A program made the translations under genes and the position numbers. From an uncultured Comamonas sp. (GTDB lineage: Bacteria; Pseudomonadota; Gammaproteobacteria; Burkholderiales; Burkholderiaceae_C), in NCBI GenBank assembly GCA_902175065.1, contig CABIIJ010000037.1:18274-82273 (forward strand): 64,000 nucleotides of DNA, written 5' to 3'. Shown here piece after piece: positions 25,263 through 34,222 of this stretch. Position 1 is the stretch's first letter, and each line of letters starts with the position of its first letter. The notes under the pieces are model-generated. The model was not told the DNA's origin. It did no database searches and was given only the letters and a program-made list of their open reading frames with translations.

Positions 25263-27650
25263 ATGCTTCCGCTCTTTTCCCGCTTCCGTCGCACGCCGCT
25301 GGCCCAGGCCGCGCTGTGCCTGGGTCTGGCCCTGCCGCTGCCGGCCGCCCTGGCCCAGGCAGGCGGCCCGGCACCGACGGCACGTTTCGACATTGCCGCA
25401 CAGCCGCTGGCCGGTGCGCTGGATCAGTTTGCCCGCCAGGCCGGGCTGCAGTTGGTGTTCCAGCCCGGTCTGGCCGCGCAGCGCCAGGCACCCGCCGTGC
25501 ATGGCGAGCTGCCGCTGCGCCAGGCGCTGGACGTGCTGCTGGAGGGCAGCGGCCTGTACGGCCAGATGCGGGATGGCACGCTGACCGTGCAGCAGTCCGC
25601 GTCTGGCGAGGCAATGTTGGGCGAGGTCAGGGTGGTGTCGAACCAGCTTGGTGAAATCACCGAGGGCACGGGCAGCTACACGCCCGGCACCATCGCCACT
25701 GCCACGCGGCTGGTGCTCACGCCGCGCGAGACGCCGCAGTCGATCAGCGTGGTCACGCGCCAGGAGATGGACGACTTCAATCTCACCTCGATCGACCGCG
25801 TGATGGAACACACGCCGGGCGTGAGTATCGTCACCTATGACAGCGAGCGCACCCAGTACTACGCACGCGGCTTTGCGATCCAGAACTTCCAGTACGACGG
25901 CATTCCGATGCTGCGTGACTCGGCCTATTCGGCCGGGCACACCCTGACCGACATGGCGATCTACGACCGTGTGGAGGTGCTCAAGGGCGCCACCGGCCTG
26001 TTGACGGGCAGCGGCGATCCGGGTGCGACGATCAACCTGATCCGCAAGAAACCCACGCGAGAATTCCAGGGCAGCGCCTCGCTGGGCATCGGTTCGTGGC
26101 AGAACTACCGCACCCAACTGGATTTCAGCGGCGCTCTCAACGAAAGCGGCAGCGTGCGCGGCCGGGCCGTGGTTGCCTATCAGGACAGGCAATCGCACCT
26201 GGACCACTACCAGCGCAAGACCGGTGTGCTCTACGGCATTGTCGAAGCCGACCTGACGCCCGCCACGCTGCTGACCGTGGGCGCCGACTGGCAGGACAAC
26301 GACCCCAAGGGCAGCACCTGGGGCGGCATTCCGATCTACGACGCCAACGGCAACTTCAACACCATGCCACGCTCGTTCAACAACGGCGCACGCTGGAGCG
26401 GCTGGAACCAGTATTCGCGCACCGTGTTCGCCACGCTGGAACATGCCTTCGACAACGAATGGGTGGCCAAGCTGCAGTTGAACCACCAGATCAACGGCTA
26501 CGATGCGAAGCTGTCGGCTGCCGCCAGCGGCAACCCCGATCCGGTCACCGGCGCCGGCGTGCGCCTCTGGGGCCCGACCTGGTACGACGGCAAGACCACC
26601 AGCGACGCCATGGACGTCTACGCCAGCGGGCCGTTCACGCTGCTCGGACGCAGGCACGAGCTCGTGCTGGGCGGCAGCATCTCCAAGCGGCAGTGGGAAA
26701 GCGATACCTTGCGGCAGCCTGGCTATGACCAGAACGTGGCCGACTACTACGCCTGGAACGGCGATATTCCCTACCCGACTTGGCAGCATTCCGGCCATTA
26801 CGGCGAGACCACCCGCGAAAGCGGCCTGTACGCCGCCGCCCGCCTGAACCTCCATGACAACCTGAAGTTGATCGCCGGCAGCCGCGTGCTCAACTACGAG
26901 GACGACGAGTTCAAGAAAACCGGTGTCGCCGTTCCCTACCTGGGCGTGGTGGTCGACCTGAACCCGCAGCTCTCGGCCTATGCTAGCTACACCACGATCT
27001 ACAAGCCCCAGTCGGCGCAGACCGTCGAAGGCAGGACTCTCGACCCGCTGGAGGGCCAGAACAAGGAGATCGGCCTCAAGGGCGCCTTCCTGGGCGGCCG
27101 CCTGAACACCAGCATCGCCTACTTCCAGCTCGACCAGGACAACTACCCGGAATACACCAGCGAGCAGACCCCCACCGGCGGCACCGCTGCCCGCGCCATC
27201 CAGGGCGTCAAGACCAAGGGCTACGAGCTGGAACTGTCCGGGCAACTGACTCCGCAATGGCAGGTGCACGCCGGCTTCAGCCACAAGATCTCCCGCCAGC
27301 AGGGCGTGAAGGTGGCCACGCTGACACCGGAGAACGTCTTCACGCTCTACGCCAGCTACAAACCCGCTGCGCTGCCGGGCCTGACGCTGGGCGGCGGCGC
27401 ACGCTGGCAGGACAAGACCTGGGGCGCGGTCACCGACCTGGTGAACCCGGGTTCGGAAGTCGATGCCGTGTCCAAGGCCTACTGGCTGTTCGACGCCTCG
27501 GCCCGCTACCAGTTCAACAAGCACCTGTCGGCCACGCTGACGGTCAACAACCTGCTGGACAAGAAGTACTACACCATCTTCAACTGGTACAGCACCTACA
27601 CCTGGGGCGAGCCGCGCAGTGTGAACGTCAGCCTGACCTACAAGTTCTGA
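25263..27650 (+). CDS. TonB-dependent siderophore receptor 3 with signalling domain
   Basis: 795-residue receptor, intact. Signal peptide to about residue 32, STN domain (FDIAAQPLAGALDQFARQAG, about 40-112), a linker EGTGSYTPGTIATATR shared with receptors 1 and 2, plug RETPQSISVVTRQEMDDFNL, and a C-terminal barrel ending SVNVSLTYKF. It resembles FhuE/FpvA-type ferric hydroxamate or pyoverdine receptors, and the ligand is unknown. Preceded by the sigma-FecR fusion, and followed by DUF3649 and PepSY genes that handle iron or siderophore after import. A CAAACTTTTTTTC tract lies at 25174-25186 upstream. Confidence 0.92.
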   Translation: MLPLFSRFRRTPLAQAALCLGLALPLPAALAQAGGPAPTARFDIAAQPLAGALDQFARQAGLQLVFQPGLAAQRQAPAVHGELPLRQALDVLLEGSGLYGQMRDGTLTVQQSASGEAMLGEVRVVSNQLGEITEGTGSYTPGTIATATRLVLTPRETPQSISVVTRQEMDDFNLTSIDRVMEHTPGVSIVTYDSERTQYYARGFAIQNFQYDGIPMLRDSAYSAGHTLTDMAIYDRVEVLKGATGLLTGSGDPGATINLIRKKPTREFQGSASLGIGSWQNYRTQLDFSGALNESGSVRGRAVVAYQDRQSHLDHYQRKTGVLYGIVEADLTPATLLTVGADWQDNDPKGSTWGGIPIYDANGNFNTMPRSFNNGARWSGWNQYSRTVFATLEHAFDNEWVAKLQLNHQINGYDAKLSAAASGNPDPVTGAGVRLWGPTWYDGKTTSDAMDVYASGPFTLLGRRHELVLGGSISKRQWESDTLRQPGYDQNVADYYAWNGDIPYPTWQHSGHYGETTRESGLYAAARLNLHDNLKLIAGSRVLNYEDDEFKKTGVAVPYLGVVVDLNPQLSAYASYTTIYKPQSAQTVEGRTLDPLEGQNKEIGLKGAFLGGRLNTSIAYFQLDQDNYPEYTSEQTPTGGTAARAIQGVKTKGYELELSGQLTPQWQVHAGFSHKISRQQGVKVATLTPENVFTLYASYKPAALPGLTLGGGARWQDKTWGAVTDLVNPGSEVDAVSKAYWLFDASARYQFNKHLSATLTVNNLLDKKYYTIFNWYSTYTWGEPRSVNVSLTYKF

Positions 27651-27777
27651 GCGCTTGCTGCCGATGGCGGAAAAAAAAGTGGCCCTTTTTTCGTTTTCGT
27701 TTGTCATAGAGGGGAGAGGGCCGTTTTTTGCGGCCTTTCGCCCCATGTCTTCCTGACCGTCCTTCCCCCCCTGTCCT

Positions 27778-28080
27778 ATGTCCAGTACCCCAGCCGCCCG
27801 CTCCGGGCCTTCCCTGTTGTCCCGCGTGCTGGCTGCCCTGCTGGGCGGCTATGCCTTCACCTGGGGCTTTATTGCCCTGGGTACGGCGGGCCTGTTCGCC
27901 CTGGGGCTGGAGTTTCACGATGCCGAGCACCTGAGCGCCATGCTCGGCGTGCTCTTGTATTTGGCAGTGTTCCTGTGGGCCATTGCCGCCGGCAGCTTGC
28001 GCCGGGTGTGGGCCGTGCTGGCGGGCGGCGGGGCGCTGATGGCCCTGGTCGCCTCGCTGGTGCAGTGGGGGCTGGTGTGA
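27778..28080 (+). CDS. DUF3649 family small membrane protein
   Basis: 100-residue protein with three or four hydrophobic segments (ALLGGYAFTWGFIALGTAG, MLGVLLYLAVFLWAIAAG, and a C-terminal one). It matches DUF3649, a family usually encoded beside PepSY and DUF3325 genes in siderophore loci. Function unknown, with a role in ferric-siderophore handling inferred from context. The start at 27778 lacks a clear Shine-Dalgarno site. An AT-rich hairpin (GGCCG/CGGCC around 27719) lies upstream. Confidence 0.8.
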   Translation: MSSTPAARSGPSLLSRVLAALLGGYAFTWGFIALGTAGLFALGLEFHDAEHLSAMLGVLLYLAVFLWAIAAGSLRRVWAVLAGGGALMALVASLVQWGLV

Positions 28081-28124
28081 CGCGGCTGACCTGGCTTCAG
28101 AATCCTTGATGGAGAAAAAAACGG

Positions 28125-29816
28125 ATGTTCCCCTCCTTCCGCCACGCGATGACGTGGCTGCATACCTGGTTCGGCCTGACCCTGGGCTTCGTGCTCATGG
28201 CGGCGTTCTTCTTCGGGGCGCTATCGGTGTTCGACCGCGAGATCGACCGCTGGGCGATTCCCGAGTCGCGCTTTGCGCCGCAGCCCATGCCGTCGTTCGA
28301 CCGGTTGCTGCGCCCGGTGTTCGAGGACATGCAGCCGAGCCAGCAGAGCCTGGATTTCATGCGCGACAAGGTCAATGGCCCGCTGCCTGAGCGCTTCGAC
28401 ACCGTGCGCCGCTGGGGTGCCTACACCACGCACCGCGACCCGGTGCTGGGCCTGTTCGCGGGCTACGAGGTGCCCAACGCCAAGGATCCGGAGCAGGGCG
28501 CCTGGGGCAACCGCACCATCGACCCGCGCAGCGGTGCCGCGCTGCCGGATGACCGGCTGAAGATCGGCAGCCAGTTCTTCTACCCGCTGCACTACAGCCT
28601 GAACCTGCATTGGGCAAACCTGGGCACCTGGATCGTGGGCCTGGCCGGGCTGGTGATGCTGGCGGCGCTGGTCAGCGGCGTGGTCATGCACCGCAAGATC
28701 TTCCGCGAGTTCTTCACCTTCCGCCCGAAGAAGGCCACGCAGCGCAGCACGCTCGACCTGCACAACATGACCGGCGTGCTGGCGCTGCCGTTTCACTTCT
28801 TCTTCGCCTTTACCGGGGTGGTGATTTTTGCGGGTATCTACTTCCCGGTGTCGCATACCCAGCTGGAGCCGCTGCACGAACTGCACGAGCAGATGGAGGC
28901 GCAGGAAACCGGCCTGCCGCACGACCGTGCGGGCGTGGCCGCGCCGCTGGCCTCGGTGGACGCCATGATGGCCGAGGCGCAGCGCCGCTGGGCCGCCAGG
29001 GACATGGCGGGCGAGGTGGGCTTCCTCGCCGTGCAGCATGTGGGCGATGCCAACGGCTACGTCAGCATCTACCGCGCCGGCACCGACCGCATCGCGCTGG
29101 TGGGCGACGGCATCCACTTCAAGGCCAGCACCGGCGAGGTGCTGCGCGAAGACCCACCGCCCACCGTGGTGGACAGCGTCAACACCTTCCTGACCGGCCT
29201 GCACCTGCAGCACTTCCGCCACTGGCTGCTGCGCTGGCTGTACGTGCTGGGCGGGCTGATGGGCTGCGTGTGCATCGCCACGGGCTTTGTCTTCTTCGTC
29301 GAAAAGCGCAAGAAGCAGCACGCCAGGCAGGGCAGCCAGGGGGCGCGGGTGGTGGATGCGCTGGCGGTGACGACTGTCACCGGCATGGTGCTGGCCACGC
29401 TGGCCATCCTCGTCGCCAACCGGCTCTTGCCGGAAACCTTGCCTGCCAGCTGGCCGCCGGCCTTGCAGCATCGGGGCGACGTGGAGCAGTGGCTGTTCTG
29501 GGCCGCCTGGGCGCTGGCCATGGCGCACGCCTTTTGGCGCAGCGCCCCGGTGGCCCAGGGGGGACGCAATCCGGCCTGGCGCGAGCAGTGCGGTGCCATT
29601 GCCGTGCTGGCGGTGCTGGCCGTGGGCCTGAACTGGCTGACCACGGGCGATCATTTGCTCAGGACGGTGTTCACCGCGCCCTATTCGCCCTATTGGCCGG
29701 TGGCGGGGGTCGACCTGGCCCTGTTGGCCACCGCAGCCGCTGCTGCATGGGCCGCGCGGCGGCTGGGGCAGCGCACCGCCGCCCCGGTGCGGAGCGTGGA
29801 GGTGGCCCATGCGTGA
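28125..29816 (+). CDS. PepSY-associated transmembrane protein (FpvG-like putative periplasmic iron reductase)
   Basis: 563-residue inner-membrane protein with the PepSY-TM layout. TM1 contains HTWFGLTLGFVLMAAFFFG. Further segments include GTWIVGLAGLVMLAALVSG and a pair around LPFHFFFAFTGVVIF, with periplasmic loops between and conserved histidines (LHYSLNLHW, LDLHNMTG). Family members such as Pseudomonas FpvG are needed to release iron from ferric siderophore in the periplasm. That role is inferred here from homology and from the genes on both sides. GGAGAAAA precedes the ATG, and the 3' end overlaps DUF3325 by 8 nt. Confidence 0.87.
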   Translation: MFPSFRHAMTWLHTWFGLTLGFVLMAAFFFGALSVFDREIDRWAIPESRFAPQPMPSFDRLLRPVFEDMQPSQQSLDFMRDKVNGPLPERFDTVRRWGAYTTHRDPVLGLFAGYEVPNAKDPEQGAWGNRTIDPRSGAALPDDRLKIGSQFFYPLHYSLNLHWANLGTWIVGLAGLVMLAALVSGVVMHRKIFREFFTFRPKKATQRSTLDLHNMTGVLALPFHFFFAFTGVVIFAGIYFPVSHTQLEPLHELHEQMEAQETGLPHDRAGVAAPLASVDAMMAEAQRRWAARDMAGEVGFLAVQHVGDANGYVSIYRAGTDRIALVGDGIHFKASTGEVLREDPPPTVVDSVNTFLTGLHLQHFRHWLLRWLYVLGGLMGCVCIATGFVFFVEKRKKQHARQGSQGARVVDALAVTTVTGMVLATLAILVANRLLPETLPASWPPALQHRGDVEQWLFWAAWALAMAHAFWRSAPVAQGGRNPAWREQCGAIAVLAVLAVGLNWLTTGDHLLRTVFTAPYSPYWPVAGVDLALLATAAAAAWAARRLGQRTAAPVRSVEVAHA

Positions 29817-30120
29817 TGCGGTATTGCTGACGGCGGCGCTGCTGGCCTGTACGGCAGGCATGGGCTGGCTGGCGCTGGCCATGGAAGAACATTGGTCAAC
29901 GGTGCGGGGTGCTGCCCCCAGCCGTGCCCAGGCGCTGCGCCTGCGGGTGCTGGGCACGGCGGGCCTGCTGGCCGGGCTGGCGTTGTGCCTGCAGGCCGAC
30001 CATGCCTCGATGGCCGTGCTGGTGTGGGTGATGGCGCTGGCCGCTGCTGCCCTGGCCATTGCCCAGGCCCTGACCTGGCGGCCCCGCTGGCTGCGGGTGC
30101 TGGCCTGGGTGGCGGGATGA
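29809..30120 (+). CDS. DUF3325 family small membrane protein
   Basis: 103-residue protein with three hydrophobic segments. The form LTAALLACTAGMGWLALAM followed by EEHW is typical of DUF3325, a family found with PepSY membrane proteins in siderophore operons. Function unknown. The start overlaps the PepSY gene by 8 nt after GGAGG, indicating tight co-expression. Confidence 0.8.
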   Translation: MRDAVLLTAALLACTAGMGWLALAMEEHWSTVRGAAPSRAQALRLRVLGTAGLLAGLALCLQADHASMAVLVWVMALAAAALAIAQALTWRPRWLRVLAWVAG

Positions 30121-30154
30121 GGTGGGCCGTGACCCCGGACGGGAAGGCCAGCCA

Positions 30155-31324
30155 ATGAAGGGTGGAAAACGCAAGGGCGCGGCGGCAGTGGCCGCTGGCG
30201 TCGCCGTGGTCGTGGCGGTTCTGGCCGGGACGGCGCTGTGGCAGCAGGCCCGGCCCACCGTGGCCTACCAGACCGAGGCCGTGGCCCGCACGGACGTCGA
30301 GGCCACGGTCACCGCCATCGGCACGCTGCAGCCGCTCAGTTACGTGGATGTGGGCGCCCAGGTTTCGGGCCAGATCGTGCGCCTGGCGGTGGCGCCGGGC
30401 GACCCGGTGGCCAAGGGGGATTTGCTGGTCGAGATCGACCCCAGCGTGCAACGCGCGGCGGTGGATGCCGGGCGTGCGTCGCTGGCGGGGCTGCGTGCCC
30501 AACTGGCCGAGCAGCAGGCCCAGGCCCGGCTGGCCGGGCAGCAACTGGCCCGCCAGCAGGCACTGATCCTGCACCGGGCCACGCCCGAGGAAGCCGTGCA
30601 GACCGCGCAGGCCAACCATGCCGTGGCCCTGGCCCGCATGGCCCACCTCAAGGCCCAGATCGACCAGACCCAGGCCACGCTCCAGGCCGACGAGGCCCGC
30701 CTGGGCTATACGCGCATCTATGCGCCCATGACCGGCACGGTGGTGGCGGTGGAGGCCCGCGCCGGGCAGACGCTGAACGCGGCCTACCAGACGCCCAACG
30801 TCCTGCGCATTGCCGACCTGTCGGCCATGACGGTCTGGACCGAGGTGTCCGAGGCCGACGTGCGCCGCGTCAGGCCCGGCATGGCGGTCTACTTCACCAC
30901 GCTGGGCGGTGCGGGCCAGGCCCGGCCCCGGCGCTGGCACAGCACGGTGCGCCAGGTGCTGCCCGCGCCGGCCGCCAGCCCGGCGGGCGCCGTTCCGGCC
31001 ACCAAAACGGTGGTCTACACGGTGCTGTTCGACGTGGACAACGCCGATGAGGAACTCATGCCGCAGATGACCGCCCAGGTGGTGTTCGTCACGGATCGGG
31101 CAGCGCAGGCGCTGGCCGTGCCGCTGGCTGCGGTGCAGGAAGACGGCAGCGCAGGCCCGCAGGTGCGCGTGCTGGATGCGCGGGGCCAGGCCCGGCCCCA
31201 CCGGGTGGCGCTGGGCGTGCGCAGCCGCCACCAGGTGCAGGTGCTGGACGGCCTGGCCGAGGGCGAGCGCGTGGTGGTCGGGGAGACCGCCCAGGCGGGC
31301 GGCCTGCGGTGGCTGCAATGGTGA
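30155..31324 (+). CDS. Periplasmic adaptor of an ABC efflux pump (MacA/PvdR-like)
   Basis: 389-residue membrane-fusion protein. It has one N-terminal membrane anchor (about 9-28), a lipoyl/barrel-sandwich domain (VDVGAQVSGQIVRLAVAPGD), an alpha-hairpin of heptads (LRAQLAEQQAQARLAGQQ), and beta-barrel and membrane-proximal domains (YTRIYAPMTGTVVAVEARAG). With MacB-like ATPases it forms tripartite exporters, and PvdRT of Pseudomonas recycles pyoverdine. Position after the receptor and PepSY genes favours siderophore efflux or recycling, though macrolide- or lipid-type substrates are possible. It overlaps the next gene by 7 nt. No outer-membrane channel gene is present. Confidence 0.87.
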   Translation: MKGGKRKGAAAVAAGVAVVVAVLAGTALWQQARPTVAYQTEAVARTDVEATVTAIGTLQPLSYVDVGAQVSGQIVRLAVAPGDPVAKGDLLVEIDPSVQRAAVDAGRASLAGLRAQLAEQQAQARLAGQQLARQQALILHRATPEEAVQTAQANHAVALARMAHLKAQIDQTQATLQADEARLGYTRIYAPMTGTVVAVEARAGQTLNAAYQTPNVLRIADLSAMTVWTEVSEADVRRVRPGMAVYFTTLGGAGQARPRRWHSTVRQVLPAPAASPAGAVPATKTVVYTVLFDVDNADEELMPQMTAQVVFVTDRAAQALAVPLAAVQEDGSAGPQVRVLDARGQARPHRVALGVRSRHQVQVLDGLAEGERVVVGETAQAGGLRWLQW

Positions 31325-33309
31325 GCGGGGGCGGGAGCACGCCGCCGCCGGATGCGCTGATTTCCCTGCGCGGCATTCGCAAGCACTACGGCGGCGACAG
31401 CGGGCAGCCTGCCGTGACGGTGCTGCACGGCATCGACCTGGACATCCGCGCCGGGGAATTCGTGGCGGTGGTCGGCAGCTCTGGCTCGGGCAAGTCCACG
31501 CTCATGAACATCCTGGGCTGCTTGGACCGGCCCAGCGCGGGCAGCTACCGCTTTCAGGGCCAGGACGTGGCGCAACTGGATGCCGATGCGCTGGCCTGGC
31601 TGCGGCGCGAGGCCTTTGGCTTCGTGTTCCAGGGCTATCACCTGATTGCCAGCGAAAGCGCGAGCGAGAACGTGCAGATGCCTGCCATCTACGCCGGCCT
31701 GCCCAGGGACGAGCGCGTGCGCCGCTCCCGGGCCTTGCTGCAGCGCCTGGGGCTGGGCGAACGCCTGGACAACCGGCCCCACCAGCTTTCGGGCGGGCAG
31801 CAGCAGCGCGTCTCCATTGCGCGGGCGCTGATGAACGGCGGCCACATCATCCTGGCCGACGAACCCACGGGCGCCCTGGATTCGCACAGCGGCGCCGAGG
31901 TGATGGCGCTGCTGCGCGAGCTGGCCGGGGCCGGCCACACCATCATCCTCATCACCCACGACCGGGCCGTGGCGGCCCAGGCGCAGCGGGTGATTGAAAT
32001 CCGTGACGGGCGCATTCTGGGCGACAGCGGCGGCCAGGCCGTGCCGCCGGTGGCGGCCCGTTCCCTGCCGGTGCTGGCGCAGGCGCACGCTGCTGGCGGG
32101 GCGGCGGCCACGCCCTGGCTGGCGGAGCTGGCCGAGGCCGCCCGCAGCGCCTGGCGCGGGATGCGCCTGAACCGCGTGCGCACCAGCCTGACGCTGCTGG
32201 GCATCGTCATCGGGGTGGTGTCGGTCATCGTCATGCTGGCCATCGGCGAAGGGGCGCGGCGCAAGGTGGTCGAGCAGATGGGCACCATGGGCACGGCCAT
32301 CCTGTATGTCGGCAGCCAGCCGCCCGCCACCGGCGGGCCTGCCGGGCAGATCACCGAGGAAGACCTGGCGGCACTGCGCGAACTGCCCGAGATCCGGCGC
32401 GTCATGCCCGTCATCGGCGACCCCATTACCGTGCGCTACGGCAGCGCCGACAAGCAGGTGTACGTGTTTGCTGCCAGCCGGGAGATGCCGCTGGTCCACC
32501 ACTGGCCGGTGGCGCAGGGCCGCTACTACACCGAGGCCGAGGATCGCACCCTGGCGCCGCTGGTGGTGCTGGGCGCCAAGGCGCGGCGCCACTTCTTTCC
32601 CGATACGCCCCACCCGCTGGGGCAGCAGCTCATCATCGGCAGCTCGGCCTTCGAGGTCATCGGCGTGATGAGCGAGCGCGGCGCCGATTCCGGGGCGCAG
32701 GACTATGACGACATGGTGTTCATCCCCTACCAGTCCGGGCGTGCCCGCGTCTACCAGGCGCAGACCCAGCCGGACTATGTGGTCATCGAGGCGGTCGCCT
32801 CCGGCGTGGTTCATGCCGCCGAGCAGGCCCTGCGCCGCACCCTGCTGGCCCGCCACGGCGGGCGCGAGGACTTCGGCATCGGCAACGCCGCCGCCCGCAT
32901 CCAGGCCGAAGCGGCCACGCGCCAGAGCATGGCGGTGATGCTGGGCCTGATCGCGGCGGTTTCGCTGGTGGTCGGCGGCATCGGCGTGATGAACGTGATG
33001 CTGATGACGGTGCGCGAACGCACGCGCGAGATCGGCATCCGCATGGCCGTGGGCGCCCGCCAGAGCGACATCCTGCGCCAGTTCCTGACCGAGGCCGGGC
33101 TGGTCACCCTGGTCGGCGGCTCGGTCGGGGTGGCGGCGGGGCTGGCCGTGGGCGCGGTGCTCATCGCCGCAGGCGTGCCGGTGGTGTTCTCGGTGCGGGC
33201 CATGCTGGGCGCCTTTGCCTGCGCCGTGGCCACGGGGCTGGTGTTCGGCTACATGCCGGCCAGGACGGCGGCGCGGCTCGACCCGGTGCGTGCGCTGGCG
33301 GGGGAATGA
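31318..33309 (+). CDS. Macrolide-type ABC exporter ATPase/permease (MacB/PvdT-like)
   Basis: 663-residue half-transporter. The N-terminal ATPase has Walker A GSSGSGKS, signature LSGGQQQR and Walker B IILADEPTG. The C-terminal permease has four membrane segments and a large periplasmic domain, with MTVRERTREIGIRMAVGARQ typical of MacB. It works with the adaptor encoded upstream. Siderophore export or recycling is inferred from context. The ATG at 31318 overlaps the macA-like stop. A GTG at 31309 is less likely. Confidence 0.88.
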   Translation: MVSGGGSTPPPDALISLRGIRKHYGGDSGQPAVTVLHGIDLDIRAGEFVAVVGSSGSGKSTLMNILGCLDRPSAGSYRFQGQDVAQLDADALAWLRREAFGFVFQGYHLIASESASENVQMPAIYAGLPRDERVRRSRALLQRLGLGERLDNRPHQLSGGQQQRVSIARALMNGGHIILADEPTGALDSHSGAEVMALLRELAGAGHTIILITHDRAVAAQAQRVIEIRDGRILGDSGGQAVPPVAARSLPVLAQAHAAGGAAATPWLAELAEAARSAWRGMRLNRVRTSLTLLGIVIGVVSVIVMLAIGEGARRKVVEQMGTMGTAILYVGSQPPATGGPAGQITEEDLAALRELPEIRRVMPVIGDPITVRYGSADKQVYVFAASREMPLVHHWPVAQGRYYTEAEDRTLAPLVVLGAKARRHFFPDTPHPLGQQLIIGSSAFEVIGVMSERGADSGAQDYDDMVFIPYQSGRARVYQAQTQPDYVVIEAVASGVVHAAEQALRRTLLARHGGREDFGIGNAAARIQAEAATRQSMAVMLGLIAAVSLVVGGIGVMNVMLMTVRERTREIGIRMAVGARQSDILRQFLTEAGLVTLVGGSVGVAAGLAVGAVLIAAGVPVVFSVRAMLGAFACAVATGLVFGYMPARTAARLDPVRALAGE

Positions 33310-33395
33310 CGCGGGCGCATGTGCCGCGCTCTGCCCCGGTGCGGTGCGGGCTTTACTGTGATTTTGGCCATGACTTTTACCGTGACAATCACGCC

Positions 33396-33809
33396 ATGCC
33401 TGCTGCCACCCTACCTGCCCCCACCACCATCATCCTGTTTGCCCACGGTTCGCGCGACCCGCGCTGGGCGCAGACGCTCGACCACCTGCAGATTGCGCTG
33501 GAGCAGCAGGCCGCCGCCCAGGGCCGCGCCTGCGTGGTGCGCCAGGCGTTTCTGGAATTGATGGAACCGCGCCTGCCCCAGGTACTGGCCGAACTGGGCG
33601 CACAGGGGGCGGCAGCGGTGGCGGTGCTGCCGGTGTTCTGGTCGGAAGGCGGGCATGTGCTGCGTGATTTGCCGGCCCTGATCGCCCAGGCGCAGCAGCA
33701 GTTCCCCGGCCTGCAGGTGCAGACCTGGCCGGTGCTGTCGCGCTGGCCGGGGTTGCTCGACTGGCTGGCCGGACAGGCCCTGGCGCAGCTTGTGCCGTCG
33801 GAATCATAA
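33396..33809 (+). CDS. cbiX: CbiX-type sirohydrochlorin chelatase
   Basis: 137-residue small-form chelatase. IILFAHGSRDPRW carries the catalytic N-terminal His, and AVLPVFWSEGGHV carries the second metal-site His. It inserts Co or Fe into sirohydrochlorin for cobalamin or sirohaem, and sirohaem is the cofactor of the sulfite reductase at 9014 and a precursor of haem d1 for NirS. The start at MPAATLPAP (33396) fits the family. The upstream open frame overlaps the exporter gene and is not used. Cobalt versus iron preference cannot be told. Confidence 0.85.
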   Translation: MPAATLPAPTTIILFAHGSRDPRWAQTLDHLQIALEQQAAAQGRACVVRQAFLELMEPRLPQVLAELGAQGAAAVAVLPVFWSEGGHVLRDLPALIAQAQQQFPGLQVQTWPVLSRWPGLLDWLAGQALAQLVPSES

Positions 33810-33816
33810 AAACAGG

Positions 33817-33892
33817 AGCTTTTTCCGCTGATATATGAACGATTTCAGATTGTTTTGTATCTGAAATTCAATATATTAAAGCGGTAGAAGCT
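33817..33892. repeat. Family 1 palindromic repeat, copy B (76 bp)
   Basis: Left arm AGCTTTTTCCGCTGATATAT...GATTTCAGAT, right arm ATCTGAAATTC...AGCGGTAGAAGCT, complementary with a few mismatches. Same length and motif order as the copies at 25080, 47436 and 53338. It lies 7 bp after the cbiX stop. Confidence 0.85.
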
Positions 33893-34222
33893 ATCAAAAT
33901 CAATTATCCAAAGGCGCCTGGATGATTTTGCAGGGAATCTAGGGTTTTCCCTGTAATTTAAAAGGTGCTACCTCTGCGACATTTCGAGACCTTCTAGGGT
34001 TGCACCTAGGAACCTGTCCACGCTCTTTTCATGGCGCCCGTTGCAAGCAACCCTTCGGGCAAGGCAGCAAAAAACCGCACTCGTCGTTGCGCACCTTGAC
34101 CAGGCCACCAGCCTGGCCTGCGGCACGCGCCTGGATTGCGGCTTTTTGCCGCCTGGCGGGCACCATGAAAAGAGCATGAACAGGTTCTGAGTGCGCTCTT
34201 TACTATTTCGAGGTTGTTCGTT
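33893..34222 (+). promoter_or_regulatory. putA upstream region with CTAGGG dyads and GTTGCA sites
   Basis: 330 bp without a gene. It holds CTAGGGTTTTCCCTGT (33939-33954), the dyad CTAGG-N6-CCTAG (33994-34009) and a long inverted repeat (34010-34187, listed separately). Two perfect GTTGCA hexamers lie at 33999-34004 and 34040-34045. GTTGCA is the core bound by the ribbon-helix-helix domain of E. coli PutA, so autoregulation by PutA is plausible. Confidence 0.45.
34010..34187. repeat. 178-bp element with 31-bp imperfect terminal inverted repeats
   Basis: The left end GAACCTGTCCACGCTCTTTT continues with CATGGCGCCCG. It is matched in reverse by the right end, CGGGCACCATG followed by AAAAGAGCATGAACAGGTTC, with three mismatches. 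A second inner pair, GCAAAAAACCGCACTC and GATTGCGGCTTTTTGC, extends the structure. No coding frame is supported. It may be a MITE-like or REP-type structured element. No clear target-site duplication is seen. Confidence 0.65.
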
